Made by a program: the position numbers and the translations under genes. DNA of 64,000 bases from SZUA-368 sp028533045 (GTDB lineage: Bacteria; Spirochaetota; Spirochaetia; DSM-2461), in contig JBNAIG010000027.1 in assembly GCA_050031985.1 (NCBI GenBank), forward strand, positions 1 through 64,000. The letters are read 5' to 3'. Below the pieces are notes generated by a model. That model did no database searches. It saw nothing but the letters and a program-made list of their open reading frames with translations, and was not told the origin of the DNA. Shown piece by piece: positions 1 through 7,402 of this stretch (position 1 is the first letter of the stretch; every line of letters starts with the position of its first letter).

Positions 1-2
1 TC

Positions 3-110
3 TATCTGGCTATTCAGCAGGCTTCCAAGAGATGGTCCATGCCACTTAGGAATTGGAAACCTGCTATGAATCGGTTCGCCATTGAATATGAAGGGCGATT
101 TGATATTTGA
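3..110 (+). mobile_element. IS256-family transposase, C-terminal fragment (runs off the left edge)
   Basis: The frame starting at position 3 encodes about 35 residues to a TGA at 108-110. It contains IQQASKRWSMPLRNW and then RFAIEYEGRF, the typical tail of IS256 (mutator-type) DDE transposases, which end in a K-W-(T/S)-M-P-x-x-x-W...F-E-G-R pattern. The rest of the gene lies outside the window, so I cannot say whether the element is complete. The family call rests on this short tail only. Confidence 0.72.
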
Positions 111-113
111 AAA

Positions 114-145
114 GTGAGCTTTACACAGAAAGATTTACAGGCTCC
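114..145 (+). repeat. Candidate right terminal repeat of the IS256-like element
   Basis: Directly after the transposase stop, the sequence GCTTTACACAGAAAG followed by ATTTACAGGCTC reads, on the opposite strand, as GAGCCTGTAAAT..., the style of terminal inverted repeat seen in many IS256-family elements. The other end is not in the window, so neither the repeat nor a target duplication can be confirmed. Confidence 0.42.
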
Positions 146-149
146 CATA

Positions 150-1274
150 ATGGGACTCGCCTGGATGATCCTGGGAATCCTCCTTGTCATAAGAAATAAC
201 AATTCCACTCCCCTTTGGCCGAAAATAACGCTCCTTCTCCTATTCGGCTTAGTCCTTATGGATAACCTAATAAAGCCCTCAACAGCGGGAGAAACAATAA
301 GGAGCATTGTATTTCCCATATCACGTAACTGCTATTTTCTTATCGGCCCCTTTCTTTACTTCTATTCCTGTTCTCTTCTTTCTCAGGATATTTCCGGCTG
401 GAGTAAAAGCCTTCACCTTCTGCCCTACTTCATCTTCACCGCCTTAAAAGTAATATTCCCTGAGCTGAATATTCCACCGGACAGATTCCTTTTCCCGGGG
501 ACAGCTCAGGAAAGCTGTTACACCCAAATAGCCTTCGGCTTATTCATTGATATGCTGAGTCTGCTTTCCCAAATATCTTACGGCCTCATTATCATAAGAT
601 TGATCTTCATACGCTCAAAAAGAGAACCATATTTCTTCTCAAAAAAATCTATAAAGAATCCACTAACCTGGCTATTCTACCTACTGGTGTTCTATGTTCT
701 CCTCATTTTAATAAACGAAGCATTTCTTTTATCTCCATTAGTGAGGACAGGTCATCTGTTTTTTTCTGCGGCCTTGACCCGTCAGGTTCCCTCCATTCTA
801 TTCATGTTTCTCTTCTCTCTTTTCATGGATGATCAAAAAAACTCAACAAAGGCAATAAAAGAGATTGAATCCCTAACCTCGCAGGAGGAAAACAAATATA
901 AAAAATCCGGATTAACCGACGACGAGTCGCAAAAACTGTACAAAACCCTAACGTCCTACCTGTCGGAAAAAAAATCCTTTCTTAATCCCGATTTAACCCT
1001 TGAGATCCTTTCTGAAGAAATTAACGAAAGCCGTCACCGTCTTTCTGAAGTCATCAATCGGGAGTCGGGAGAAAGGTTTTATAATTATATTAACAACTTT
1101 CGACTTAAGGAATTTATCAGATGTCTTGATAAAAACCTCTATCCCCAGTACACCATAAAAGCCATAGCAAGAGAGTGCGGTTTCAAATCTTCTTCGGCCT
1201 TCTATACCTCCTTTAAAAAGGAATTGGGGATAACGCCCAAAGAGTATTTAGCTCAGAAGGATGACGACGTTTAA
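150..1274 (+). CDS. Membrane-anchored AraC-family regulator, possibly 5'-truncated by the IS
   Basis: About 374 residues if read from ATG 150. The N-terminal two thirds holds six to seven hydrophobic segments, roughly residues 1-235. The C-terminal 100 residues form an AraC/XylS double helix-turn-helix: residues around LEILSEEINESRHRLSEVIN, then a second unit with AIARECGFKSSSAFYTSFKK and the family ending GITPKEYL. Such proteins sense envelope or extracellular signals and act as DNA-binding regulators at the membrane. A GTG at 114 would add 12 residues, but it lies in the presumed IS end, and no Shine-Dalgarno site precedes either start. The first membrane segment begins almost at the IS junction, so the original start may have been lost. 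The target is unknown; the DUF2271 locus downstream is a reasonable guess only. Confidence 0.7.
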   Translation: MGLAWMILGILLVIRNNNSTPLWPKITLLLLFGLVLMDNLIKPSTAGETIRSIVFPISRNCYFLIGPFLYFYSCSLLSQDISGWSKSLHLLPYFIFTALKVIFPELNIPPDRFLFPGTAQESCYTQIAFGLFIDMLSLLSQISYGLIIIRLIFIRSKREPYFFSKKSIKNPLTWLFYLLVFYVLLILINEAFLLSPLVRTGHLFFSAALTRQVPSILFMFLFSLFMDDQKNSTKAIKEIESLTSQEENKYKKSGLTDDESQKLYKTLTSYLSEKKSFLNPDLTLEILSEEINESRHRLSEVINRESGERFYNYINNFRLKEFIRCLDKNLYPQYTIKAIARECGFKSSSAFYTSFKKELGITPKEYLAQKDDDV

Positions 1275-1310
1275 TCCACGTCTATGTAACTTTTCAAATA
1301 CTTGCCGATT

Positions 1311-1346
1311 GGGACGGATTCTCCCCCAAAAAAAGGAGTCCGCCCC
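1311..1346 (+). terminator. GC-rich hairpin after the AraC-type gene
   Basis: GGGACGGATTCTCC at 1311-1324 can pair with GGAGTCCGCCCC at 1335-1346 with one mismatch and two wobbles across an A-rich loop. There is no T-run after it, so it is a weak terminator candidate. The rest of 1275-1500 holds no gene. Confidence 0.35.
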
Positions 1347-1379
1347 GGTCGGGACAGACTTCTTGGCAGCAAAATCAAA

Positions 1380-1408
1380 TTGACATTCCTCCTATATAAC
1401 TCTTATCT
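1380..1408 (+). promoter_or_regulatory. Possible promoter for the DUF2271 locus
   Basis: A TTGACA box at 1380-1385 is followed after 17 bases by TTATCT at 1403-1408. The -35 box is perfect and the -10 is poor. It lies about 95 bases before the first lipoprotein gene. The surroundings are AT-rich, so chance matches are likely. Confidence 0.35.
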
Positions 1409-1500
1409 ATAATAATATTTTGACTGAAGAATATTTTTAGTTAAAGCTATTTCTTTAAAAATTCAAAACTCAAATTTTATGAAAAGGATGTGGTACTCAC

Positions 1501-2112
1501 ATGATTAGAAAACTATCCCTTAGATTCCCTGTGATTCTCGTTCTCATCGCTTCCATAACAGCCTGCAACCTGGCGGAAGGAGTATCGGAAGAAACAAGTT
1601 CCACCGGTCTCACCGCTTCTCTTACCCTTGAAAATACGGAAGATACCCGTGGTCACTGGGGGATTTTTGCCTGGGTCAGCGATTCGGTTGGTGACTACGT
1701 CGATTCGATTGAATGGTACGAAGATTATATGTCCTACGACGACTCAAGCGAGGCCGGTGACGAATGGATCGATGGAGGAGGAGATGAAGCGGACGGAGTG
1801 TCCTCGGCCACCGTCTATATTAGCGAAGGGGAGACCTCAACCTATTCGCTCAGCTGGGACGGCTATGACGCAGAGGGTGAAGAATCGGAGGAGGGTGACT
1901 ATACCCTTACCCTTCTTGTAAGCCGTCATACCAGCGATAGCCCCTATTTCACGGAATTCACAGCGGACTTTATCGTGGGAACTTCTTCTTCGACAGGAGA
2001 ATTTTCAGTGGTTGACAACACTACTGTATTCGAGACTTTCGATGCCACCGAATTCCCCTACGACGTTCTCGATTTAACCAATTCAAGCATAACATTTAAT
2101 CCGTTGGATTAA
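1501..2112 (+). CDS. DUF2271-type lipoprotein
   Basis: A 203-residue protein with a lipoprotein signal (basic start, hydrophobic stretch, lipobox ending S-I-T-A-C at about residue 22). After a short linker it carries one DUF2271-like domain, residues about 45-165: GHWGIFAWVSDSVGDYVDSI, then a TSSATV-like VSSATV segment, the core SLSWDGYDAEGEE and the strand GDYTLTLLVSRH. DUF2271 is a periplasmic beta-sandwich family often found beside ApbE, FMN-binding and PepSY proteins in extracytosolic flavin electron-transfer loci. The protein is strongly acidic. It is the first of five plus-strand genes, and the next gene repeats this domain. Its biochemical role is unknown, probably a structural or redox-accessory envelope protein. 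Confidence 0.75.
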   Translation: MIRKLSLRFPVILVLIASITACNLAEGVSEETSSTGLTASLTLENTEDTRGHWGIFAWVSDSVGDYVDSIEWYEDYMSYDDSSEAGDEWIDGGGDEADGVSSATVYISEGETSTYSLSWDGYDAEGEESEEGDYTLTLLVSRHTSDSPYFTEFTADFIVGTSSSTGEFSVVDNTTVFETFDATEFPYDVLDLTNSSITFNPLD

Positions 2113-2146
2113 GTTAATAAATAAAGATAGATACAGGAGAGAATCT

Positions 2147-4285
2147 ATGAAAAAACTATTAAGCGCAGCATTGCTAGTTCTGCTGAGTTTCACATTCCTT
2201 GTCACAGTATCATGTGATATGGGAAGTTCCGACTCATCATCAAACAGCAGTGATTCTACCGATGACGACGACAGCAGCAGTGACGGTACCTACCTTACGG
2301 CGACTCTGAGTCTGATCAACACATCCTACACGGAAACAACCGATGCGGATACGGGAGAAACGACCACTGACTCCGATACGGGACACTGGGGTATTTTCGC
2401 CTGGGTTGTTGATTCGGACGGAGACTATGTGGATACCCTCGATTGGTACACAGACTATGCCGACTACGGCGATTCCAGCACTGCCGGTGATATCTGGCTG
2501 GCAGAAGGGGGTGACGAGCTTGACGGTGTGACCTCCGCGACCGTAGAGGTAGATCCCGCCGGTTACGATGAAGATGACGACACGACGTTTGTTGATGAAG
2601 AAGCTGTTGACTACGCAGTGACCTGGGACGGAAGCAACGCTTACGGTGTAGCTTGTGATGAAGGCGACTATACCATTAAGCTACTTGTTAGCCGACATAC
2701 CCATGATACTCCCTACTATACAGAATACCACGCAACCATGACACTTGGCGGCGATTCTTCCGTAGAGGGAACCTTTGAACTGGTCGAAACTAATACAGCA
2801 TCAGATGACAATACCTATACTGATACGACCCTTTTTCCCTACGATGTTCTTACAATCGATGATACGGAATTAACCTATACCCCCGTATCTTCAAGCAGTG
2901 AAACAACAGCAGTAACCTATACCCTTACAGCTGAATCGGACCTTCTAATGCTTGATGATTCTGTTACGTCCGTAGTATTCACTCTTACCAGCGACGGCGA
3001 AACGGTGGCTACGATTTCTGCCACTAAAGGTTCTGATAACTGGAGCGCCAGCCAGTCTGTAACTATCACGGAAGGTCTCCTTGTTGACATTTATGCCGCT
3101 GCCTACTCTTCCGATGGATCAACCGTTCTCCACGAAGCCAGCGAATCCCGTTTCGACGCCGATGGCTCTACTGACGCCAGCCTCACAATGTATCTTGAAC
3201 CGGTAGTTGCCGACTACAGCGAAATCGGTTATACCGACATTGCTGAATCAGTAACAGCTCTTTATGTAGATTCCACAGGATCTGTAATGTTAGCCGGTAC
3301 GGAAACAAGCGGTCTCGCCTATACACACGACGGCGGATCTAACTGGTACTTCATTGATTCCGCCACCGACGGGATAAACTCCAATAACATTTCCGCCCTC
3401 CTCTACGAAGACAGTACGATTTACCTGGGACAGTCTGAAGATGAAGAGGGAAACTTCGGGGGACTCTCTGTATCTAACGACATGGGAAGCACCTGGACCT
3501 ACTACGACTTCGATTACACCGAAACGGAAACCGATGACGACGATGTGGAAACAACATCAGAAGCGACTGTCGACGTGAACGATATCCTCGTAACCACCGA
3601 CGGCGTGATCTACGTAGCCGCCGACCAGGGACTCTTCGTTTCCACCGACTCAGGCTCTACCTGGTCTAATTATGATGAAAATTACGAAGGCGACGGTACA
3701 GATGATACGGATGACGAGAGATCTTCTGACTATGACCTTCCCTACTCTTCCGGCAAGAGCGGTTATATGTACAATGTTTACACCATCGAAGAGGATGCCA
3801 ACGGCACCATCTGGATGGGATGTTGGGACGGCCTTTACACTGTCAACTACGACTCAAGCGATGTAATCTACTGGACCGAAGATGCCACAATAGCCTCTGT
3901 AGGTGCTACAGAATTCTGTTATGTGGGCGAAGTGAACGGCTACTTAGTAGGTTCTTCATGGTTCGGTTCCGATACCTCCGGAATATACTTCTACGATGTT
4001 GCTTCCTCAAGTTGGGACTCTTCCGTAACCTCCGATGACGGACTTCTGAGCGTGAGAAACATCAATGCCCACTACTATGACGGCATCTGGTACATCATCG
4101 GCGGAGATGATGAACATGCCGACATAAGCGGTATTAGCGTTGAAATTTCCGAAGATGTTTGGGGCTCCCTCAGCTTTGACGACTGGGATGCGGACGATGT
4201 GAGCATCAACAGCTCCTGGGATAACGGCGACGGATATCTTTGGCTCGGTACCGATACGGGCATCATGAAGGTTACCCTGTTCTAA
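2147..4285 (+). CDS. Large lipoprotein: DUF2271 domain plus Asp-box beta-propeller
   Basis: A 712-residue protein behind AGGAGAG. The lipoprotein signal ends T-V-S-C at about residue 23, followed by a Ser/Asp-rich linker. Residues about 75-205 repeat the DUF2271 pattern of the upstream gene (GHWGIFAWVVDSDGDYVDTL, then VTWDGSNAYG and GDYTIKLLVSRH). A middle beta-rich region (about 245-355) follows, then a C-terminal propeller region (about 360-712) with Asp-box turns such as THDGGSNW, SNDMGSTW and STDSGSTW, as in BNR/Ycf48-like or sensor-propeller proteins. The composition is extremely rich in Asp, Ser and Thr, suggesting a secreted or surface location and calcium or metal binding. I know of no characterised protein with this exact domain order. 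Confidence 0.7.
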   Translation: MKKLLSAALLVLLSFTFLVTVSCDMGSSDSSSNSSDSTDDDDSSSDGTYLTATLSLINTSYTETTDADTGETTTDSDTGHWGIFAWVVDSDGDYVDTLDWYTDYADYGDSSTAGDIWLAEGGDELDGVTSATVEVDPAGYDEDDDTTFVDEEAVDYAVTWDGSNAYGVACDEGDYTIKLLVSRHTHDTPYYTEYHATMTLGGDSSVEGTFELVETNTASDDNTYTDTTLFPYDVLTIDDTELTYTPVSSSSETTAVTYTLTAESDLLMLDDSVTSVVFTLTSDGETVATISATKGSDNWSASQSVTITEGLLVDIYAAAYSSDGSTVLHEASESRFDADGSTDASLTMYLEPVVADYSEIGYTDIAESVTALYVDSTGSVMLAGTETSGLAYTHDGGSNWYFIDSATDGINSNNISALLYEDSTIYLGQSEDEEGNFGGLSVSNDMGSTWTYYDFDYTETETDDDDVETTSEATVDVNDILVTTDGVIYVAADQGLFVSTDSGSTWSNYDENYEGDGTDDTDDERSSDYDLPYSSGKSGYMYNVYTIEEDANGTIWMGCWDGLYTVNYDSSDVIYWTEDATIASVGATEFCYVGEVNGYLVGSSWFGSDTSGIYFYDVASSSWDSSVTSDDGLLSVRNINAHYYDGIWYIIGGDDEHADISGISVEISEDVWGSLSFDDWDADDVSINSSWDNGDGYLWLGTDTGIMKVTLF

Positions 4286-4321
4286 GCTGAATAAAATAAG
4301 CTTTAGAGCTGCTTATTAAAC

Positions 4322-4340
4322 TCCCCCCGCAAAGGGGGGA
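4322..4340 (+). terminator. Perfect C/G hairpin between lipoprotein and porin-like gene
   Basis: TCCCCCC and GGGGGGA flank the loop GCAAA. No T-run follows, and the next gene's ribosome site lies only about 15 bases downstream. It may be a partial terminator, an RNA stabiliser, or a processing site setting expression ratios inside the locus. Confidence 0.4.
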
Positions 4341-4364
4341 TACCCTTATAAAAGGATTATAAAA

Positions 4365-5537
4365 ATGAAAAAAGAATCCCTACTTCTATCCCTGGTTATA
4401 CTTTTCCTAACCACGGGATTTTCTCCGTTATGGAGCCAGACAGCATCCGGCGAAGAGGAAGTTGTCAATCTGGATGAACTTGAGGAAGAAGAAGTCAGTC
4501 TTGATGATCTGGAAGAGGATGAATTCAGCCTTGACGACTTGGAAGAAGAGTCGGAAGAGGAAGGCACAAGCCGGGCAGACCGGGTCGGCCATGGCAGCAG
4601 CGGCCACGGGGGAGCAGAAGTCACCGATTCCCTTAAGTTTACCCTTTTAGGCGATATCATTCTGGACTATGAAAACGCCGACGGTTCAAAAAGCCTGACC
4701 TTCGATCAGGAACATACCGAGCTTTTCCTTAACATGGAAAACTCCCGGGGACTCAGCATCATGACCGATGTGGTCCGGATGGATGAGTATCTGGAATTCC
4801 ACTTTCCCATTACACAGGAAGGTTCGGCCCAAATCTACATGGGAAATCTCCTCGTGCCCTTTGGAGAGTATAAATATCATCACTTCTACGGAGGGAGCGT
4901 TGACATGTCCCAGTACATGGTGGACACCCTCTGGACCGAATTGGGCGCGGGTATCCAGTTCAATATCCTTCCTACGGTTAAAACGGATATTTACATTACC
5001 AACGGTATGAGCGCCAGTTCCACCGATGTATCCCTTAGCGGGGACGATACAGACTCGAATCTCTATAAGGCTGTGGGTACACGATGGAAGTGGAGTATTC
5101 CCGGCGGAGCCTATCTTAGTCTTTCCACACTTGTGGATATCTTTGGTGATGAGACCGACGGAGAAGGCTGGGCTATTGCCACCGGGCTGGACGGAGCCTT
5201 TAAAATAAGGACCTACAGCTTTACCGGGGGAGGCCTCTTTATGACCCTCCGCCGTGATTCAGTAGCCCCTATAGAGAAAGAGAAGTGGGCCTGGTACGGA
5301 CAGGCGACCAAATCGTTTACCCCGGTTACAAAATTACGGGTATCCCTGGGACAGGTTGATACCAACACCCGAACCGAATCCAGCAGCGATTTGTCCACGG
5401 CCATGTTTTCCCTCATCCAGCGGACCCATATGTTCCAGGTCCAATTGGATTACGAGATAAACCAATGTACCCACAGCCTTTTTACTGATGATGACATAAC
5501 CCATTCCTTTACAACCACTTTTTACTTTCGCCTGTAA
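4365..5537 (+). CDS. Porin-like outer-membrane barrel with acidic N-terminal repeats
   Basis: A 390-residue protein behind AAAAGGA. A cleavable signal peptide (to about residue 25, ending LWSQ) is followed by three acidic repeats with the cores VNLDELEEEE, VSLDDLEEDE and FSLDDLEEES, then a Gly/His linker (HGSSGHGG). From about residue 85 on there are alternating amphipathic strands, and the protein ends TTFYFRL with a terminal aromatic/hydrophobic pattern typical of outer-membrane barrels. It is probably the outer-membrane component of the locus (porin or conduit). The acidic repeats could bind cations or a partner. No specific family was recognised with confidence; a phosphate-selective-porin-like fold is possible. 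Confidence 0.6.
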   Translation: MKKESLLLSLVILFLTTGFSPLWSQTASGEEEVVNLDELEEEEVSLDDLEEDEFSLDDLEEESEEEGTSRADRVGHGSSGHGGAEVTDSLKFTLLGDIILDYENADGSKSLTFDQEHTELFLNMENSRGLSIMTDVVRMDEYLEFHFPITQEGSAQIYMGNLLVPFGEYKYHHFYGGSVDMSQYMVDTLWTELGAGIQFNILPTVKTDIYITNGMSASSTDVSLSGDDTDSNLYKAVGTRWKWSIPGGAYLSLSTLVDIFGDETDGEGWAIATGLDGAFKIRTYSFTGGGLFMTLRRDSVAPIEKEKWAWYGQATKSFTPVTKLRVSLGQVDTNTRTESSSDLSTAMFSLIQRTHMFQVQLDYEINQCTHSLFTDDDITHSFTTTFYFRL

Positions 5538-5564
5538 TGGCGGAAATACAACAGGAGAGAAATA

Positions 5565-6116
5565 ATGAAAAAAACTATACTAATATTATTTGCCATCTTA
5601 ATGGCTAGCACACCACTATTCGCTAAAAAATACGACAGCCTTAAAACAGGTCTGACCAAAGTACTTCCCGAAGGAGAAAAGATTTACAAGACCTCTATAA
5701 AGCTAACTCAGGAACAGGCGGACACACTAAACGCCGTGGGGGAAGCGGACTTTTGGAAGGGAGATGCCTTTACGGTTTACTATACCAAAAAAGCCGACGG
5801 CAGCCTGGATACAGCAGCAGTCCAGATTATGGAAGTAATTGAGATTTATCAGGCTATCCATGTCTGGGTGATCGGCCTCAAGGCTGATGGCACCCGAACA
5901 GGCCTCTCTGTCCGAGAATTAACCGACCACTACTCCTACCCTTTGGCCGAAGAGGCCTTTACCTCACGTTTCCCCACGAGGGAAAATCAAAAAAACGGTA
6001 CAGATCCCAGCTCTCTGGATAGTATTTCCGGAGCCACCATGTCCTGCGACCTGCTCAAGTACTCTGTGGAGAGAGTAAAACTAGTACTGGAAATGGCCGG
6101 TCTTAGCCAAACCTAA
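5565..6116 (+). CDS. Periplasmic FMN-binding domain protein with covalent flavinylation motif
   Basis: A 183-residue protein behind AGGAGAG. The signal peptide MKKTILILFAILMASTPLFA is followed by an FMN-binding domain. Near residue 160 the segment DSISGATMS matches the D-x-x-(S/T)-G-A-(S/T) site at which ApbE attaches FMN through a phosphoester bond to Thr, as in NqrC and RnfG. The protein therefore probably carries covalent FMN outside the cytoplasm and shuttles electrons. The next gene, ten bases downstream, encodes the likely membrane electron donor. No apbE is in the window, so the transferase must be elsewhere. Confidence 0.82.
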   Translation: MKKTILILFAILMASTPLFAKKYDSLKTGLTKVLPEGEKIYKTSIKLTQEQADTLNAVGEADFWKGDAFTVYYTKKADGSLDTAAVQIMEVIEIYQAIHVWVIGLKADGTRTGLSVRELTDHYSYPLAEEAFTSRFPTRENQKNGTDPSSLDSISGATMSCDLLKYSVERVKLVLEMAGLSQT

Positions 6117-6126
6117 AGGAGAAGGA

Positions 6127-6834
6127 ATGAGAGGATATTTTTTAAAGGGTACACTGGAGCTTCTCCTTTCCCTGGTTTTAGCAGGAATTATCCCCTTCTT
6201 CCTGGGGAAAAACATCAGGAAGAAGGCTCACATCTGGTATGTGGCAGGATGGGTAATAGCTCTGGGCACCCTGACATTTGCCATATTAACACGTCTGGAG
6301 ATTATTTCCGTGAGCTCCCGTGTCCAATGGGTCCGTGTCATACGGGCCGTTCTAAGCGGCTATCTTCCCGCAGCGATTTTTATATACGTCATGTGGGCCG
6401 GAGCCCTGCCCAAGGGAAGCAGCATTCAGAAGAAATTCATGTCCATCCGTTCGGAGATGTCAATCCTGGGGTCGATACTTTATATCCCCCATGCCCTCTA
6501 CTATTGCGCTACGGCAGTGGGACCGGCGGTAACGTCTCTGCTGGAGGGGCACTTTGAAGCGGGGCTGCAGATAATGACTTGGGCCGGGGTCGTAAACACA
6601 GTGCTACTCCTGCTTTTAGGAATTACATCAGCCAAGTCGGTGAGAAAAAAGATGTCCGGAAAGAAGTGGAAATCCCTTCAAAAATGGGCCTATCTTTTCT
6701 ATTTCTTTACCTACGCCCACGGCATTGCCATAAGCTTGGGAAGTTATAATGAAAGGGCTATCATTTATACTTTAATATTTGGGGCATATTTTATAGTCCG
6801 TGTAAGAAAAGCCATTAAAGCTAAGAAAAAGTAA
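6127..6834 (+). CDS. Ferric-reductase-like transmembrane protein
   Basis: A 235-residue protein with about six membrane segments, behind AAAGGAGAAGG. Histidines sit in membrane segments: PHALYYC near residue 125 and the segment SLQKWAYLFYFFTYAHG near residue 190, which resembles the haem-b-binding helices of MsrQ and ferric reductase-like (FRD) proteins. It probably moves electrons across the inner membrane to the flavinylated protein encoded just upstream. It is the last gene of the locus and is followed by a strong terminator. The electron source and final acceptor are unknown. Confidence 0.68.
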   Translation: MRGYFLKGTLELLLSLVLAGIIPFFLGKNIRKKAHIWYVAGWVIALGTLTFAILTRLEIISVSSRVQWVRVIRAVLSGYLPAAIFIYVMWAGALPKGSSIQKKFMSIRSEMSILGSILYIPHALYYCATAVGPAVTSLLEGHFEAGLQIMTWAGVVNTVLLLLLGITSAKSVRKKMSGKKWKSLQKWAYLFYFFTYAHGIAISLGSYNERAIIYTLIFGAYFIVRVRKAIKAKKK

Positions 6835-6839
6835 ACAAC

Positions 6840-6885
6840 AAAGGGCTCTTCCTCTTGGAAATGAAACAAGAGGGAGAGCCCTTTT
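6840..6885 (+). terminator. Strong intrinsic terminator of the DUF2271/FMN locus
   Basis: AAAGGGCTCTTCCTCTTG (6840-6857) pairs with CAAGAGGGAGAGCCCTTT (6867-6884) and ends in a T-run. It lies directly after the ferric-reductase-like gene. Confidence 0.9.
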
Positions 6886-6912
6886 CTATGGGCAAAGGAA
6901 ATCTTTAGATAA

Positions 6913-7071
6913 TGTTCCCAATCCTTGAGCTATTTACTCGGGGGAGTTTGAAACACTATTTCTTCTCATTCTGCTTGCCTCTGGAGGATGAGAATGTTAG
7001 AAATGGAAGGATCTGTGCTAATAGATTTATGAAATCCCGGACTTTTAGGAAAAGCTCAAGGATTGGGAACA
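6913..7071. repeat. Perfect 19-bp inverted repeat spanning 159 bp in a gene-free stretch
   Basis: GTTCCCAATCCTTGAGCT at 6914-6931 is repeated exactly in inverted form at 7053-7070, with one further paired base on each outer side. The interior (6932-7052) has no convincing reading frame. The region 6886-7192 contains no recognised gene. The size and paired ends fit a small non-autonomous element or a long RNA hairpin; no target duplication is visible. Confidence 0.6.
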
Positions 7072-7192
7072 CTATGTAACTCGTTATGGCGCTCCCTCTT
7101 CACTCCCTTTCCCCTCCGGATCTTCTCGACTCAGTACAAAATCTCAAATCTGACAAGCTCCTACAGTTTGTCATACAGGCACATAAGATACG

Positions 7193-7234
7193 AAAAAAAA
7201 GGCTGTCCGAAAACACTAATGTCTCCGGACAGCC
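7193..7234 (-). terminator. Intrinsic terminator of the feo operon
   Basis: On the minus strand GGCTGTCCG (plus 7226-7234 complement) pairs with CGGACAGCC (plus 7201-7209 complement), followed by eight T residues. It lies just beyond the small gene at the 3' end of feoAB. Confidence 0.9.
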
Positions 7235-7249
7235 CCTCTATCGATAATA

Positions 7250-7402
7250 TTATTTCTTCATAGATTCACAACTGCCCGCAACGGGACAACTTGTACATCC
7301 GGTACAGGGGGTTCCCCTCTTCTTATCCCGGATAATTTTCCCAAGAGCCAGGCCAACCAGCCCGGCTATCACCAAAATAACGATAATATCGGTAAATGTC
7401 AT
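7250..7402 (-). CDS. FeoB-associated small Cys-rich membrane protein
   Basis: A 50-residue protein whose ATG overlaps the feoB stop (ATGA), a sign of translational coupling. It has one N-terminal membrane helix (TDIIVILVIAGLVGLALG), a basic patch (RDKKRG) and a Cys-rich tail C-T-G-C-T-S-C-P-x-x-G-S-C. This matches the FeoB-associated Cys-rich membrane protein family, which is found after feoB in many anaerobes. The cysteines could receive or gate ferrous iron at the cytoplasmic face of FeoB; that role is inference. Confidence 0.85.
   Translation of the reverse strand: MTFTDIIVILVIAGLVGLALGKIIRDKKRGTPCTGCTSCPVAGSCESMKK

Noticed and set aside
114..149. GTG 114 as start of the AraC-type regulator
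   Set aside because: It lies in sequence that looks like the end of the IS element, four bases after the transposase stop, with no ribosome site.
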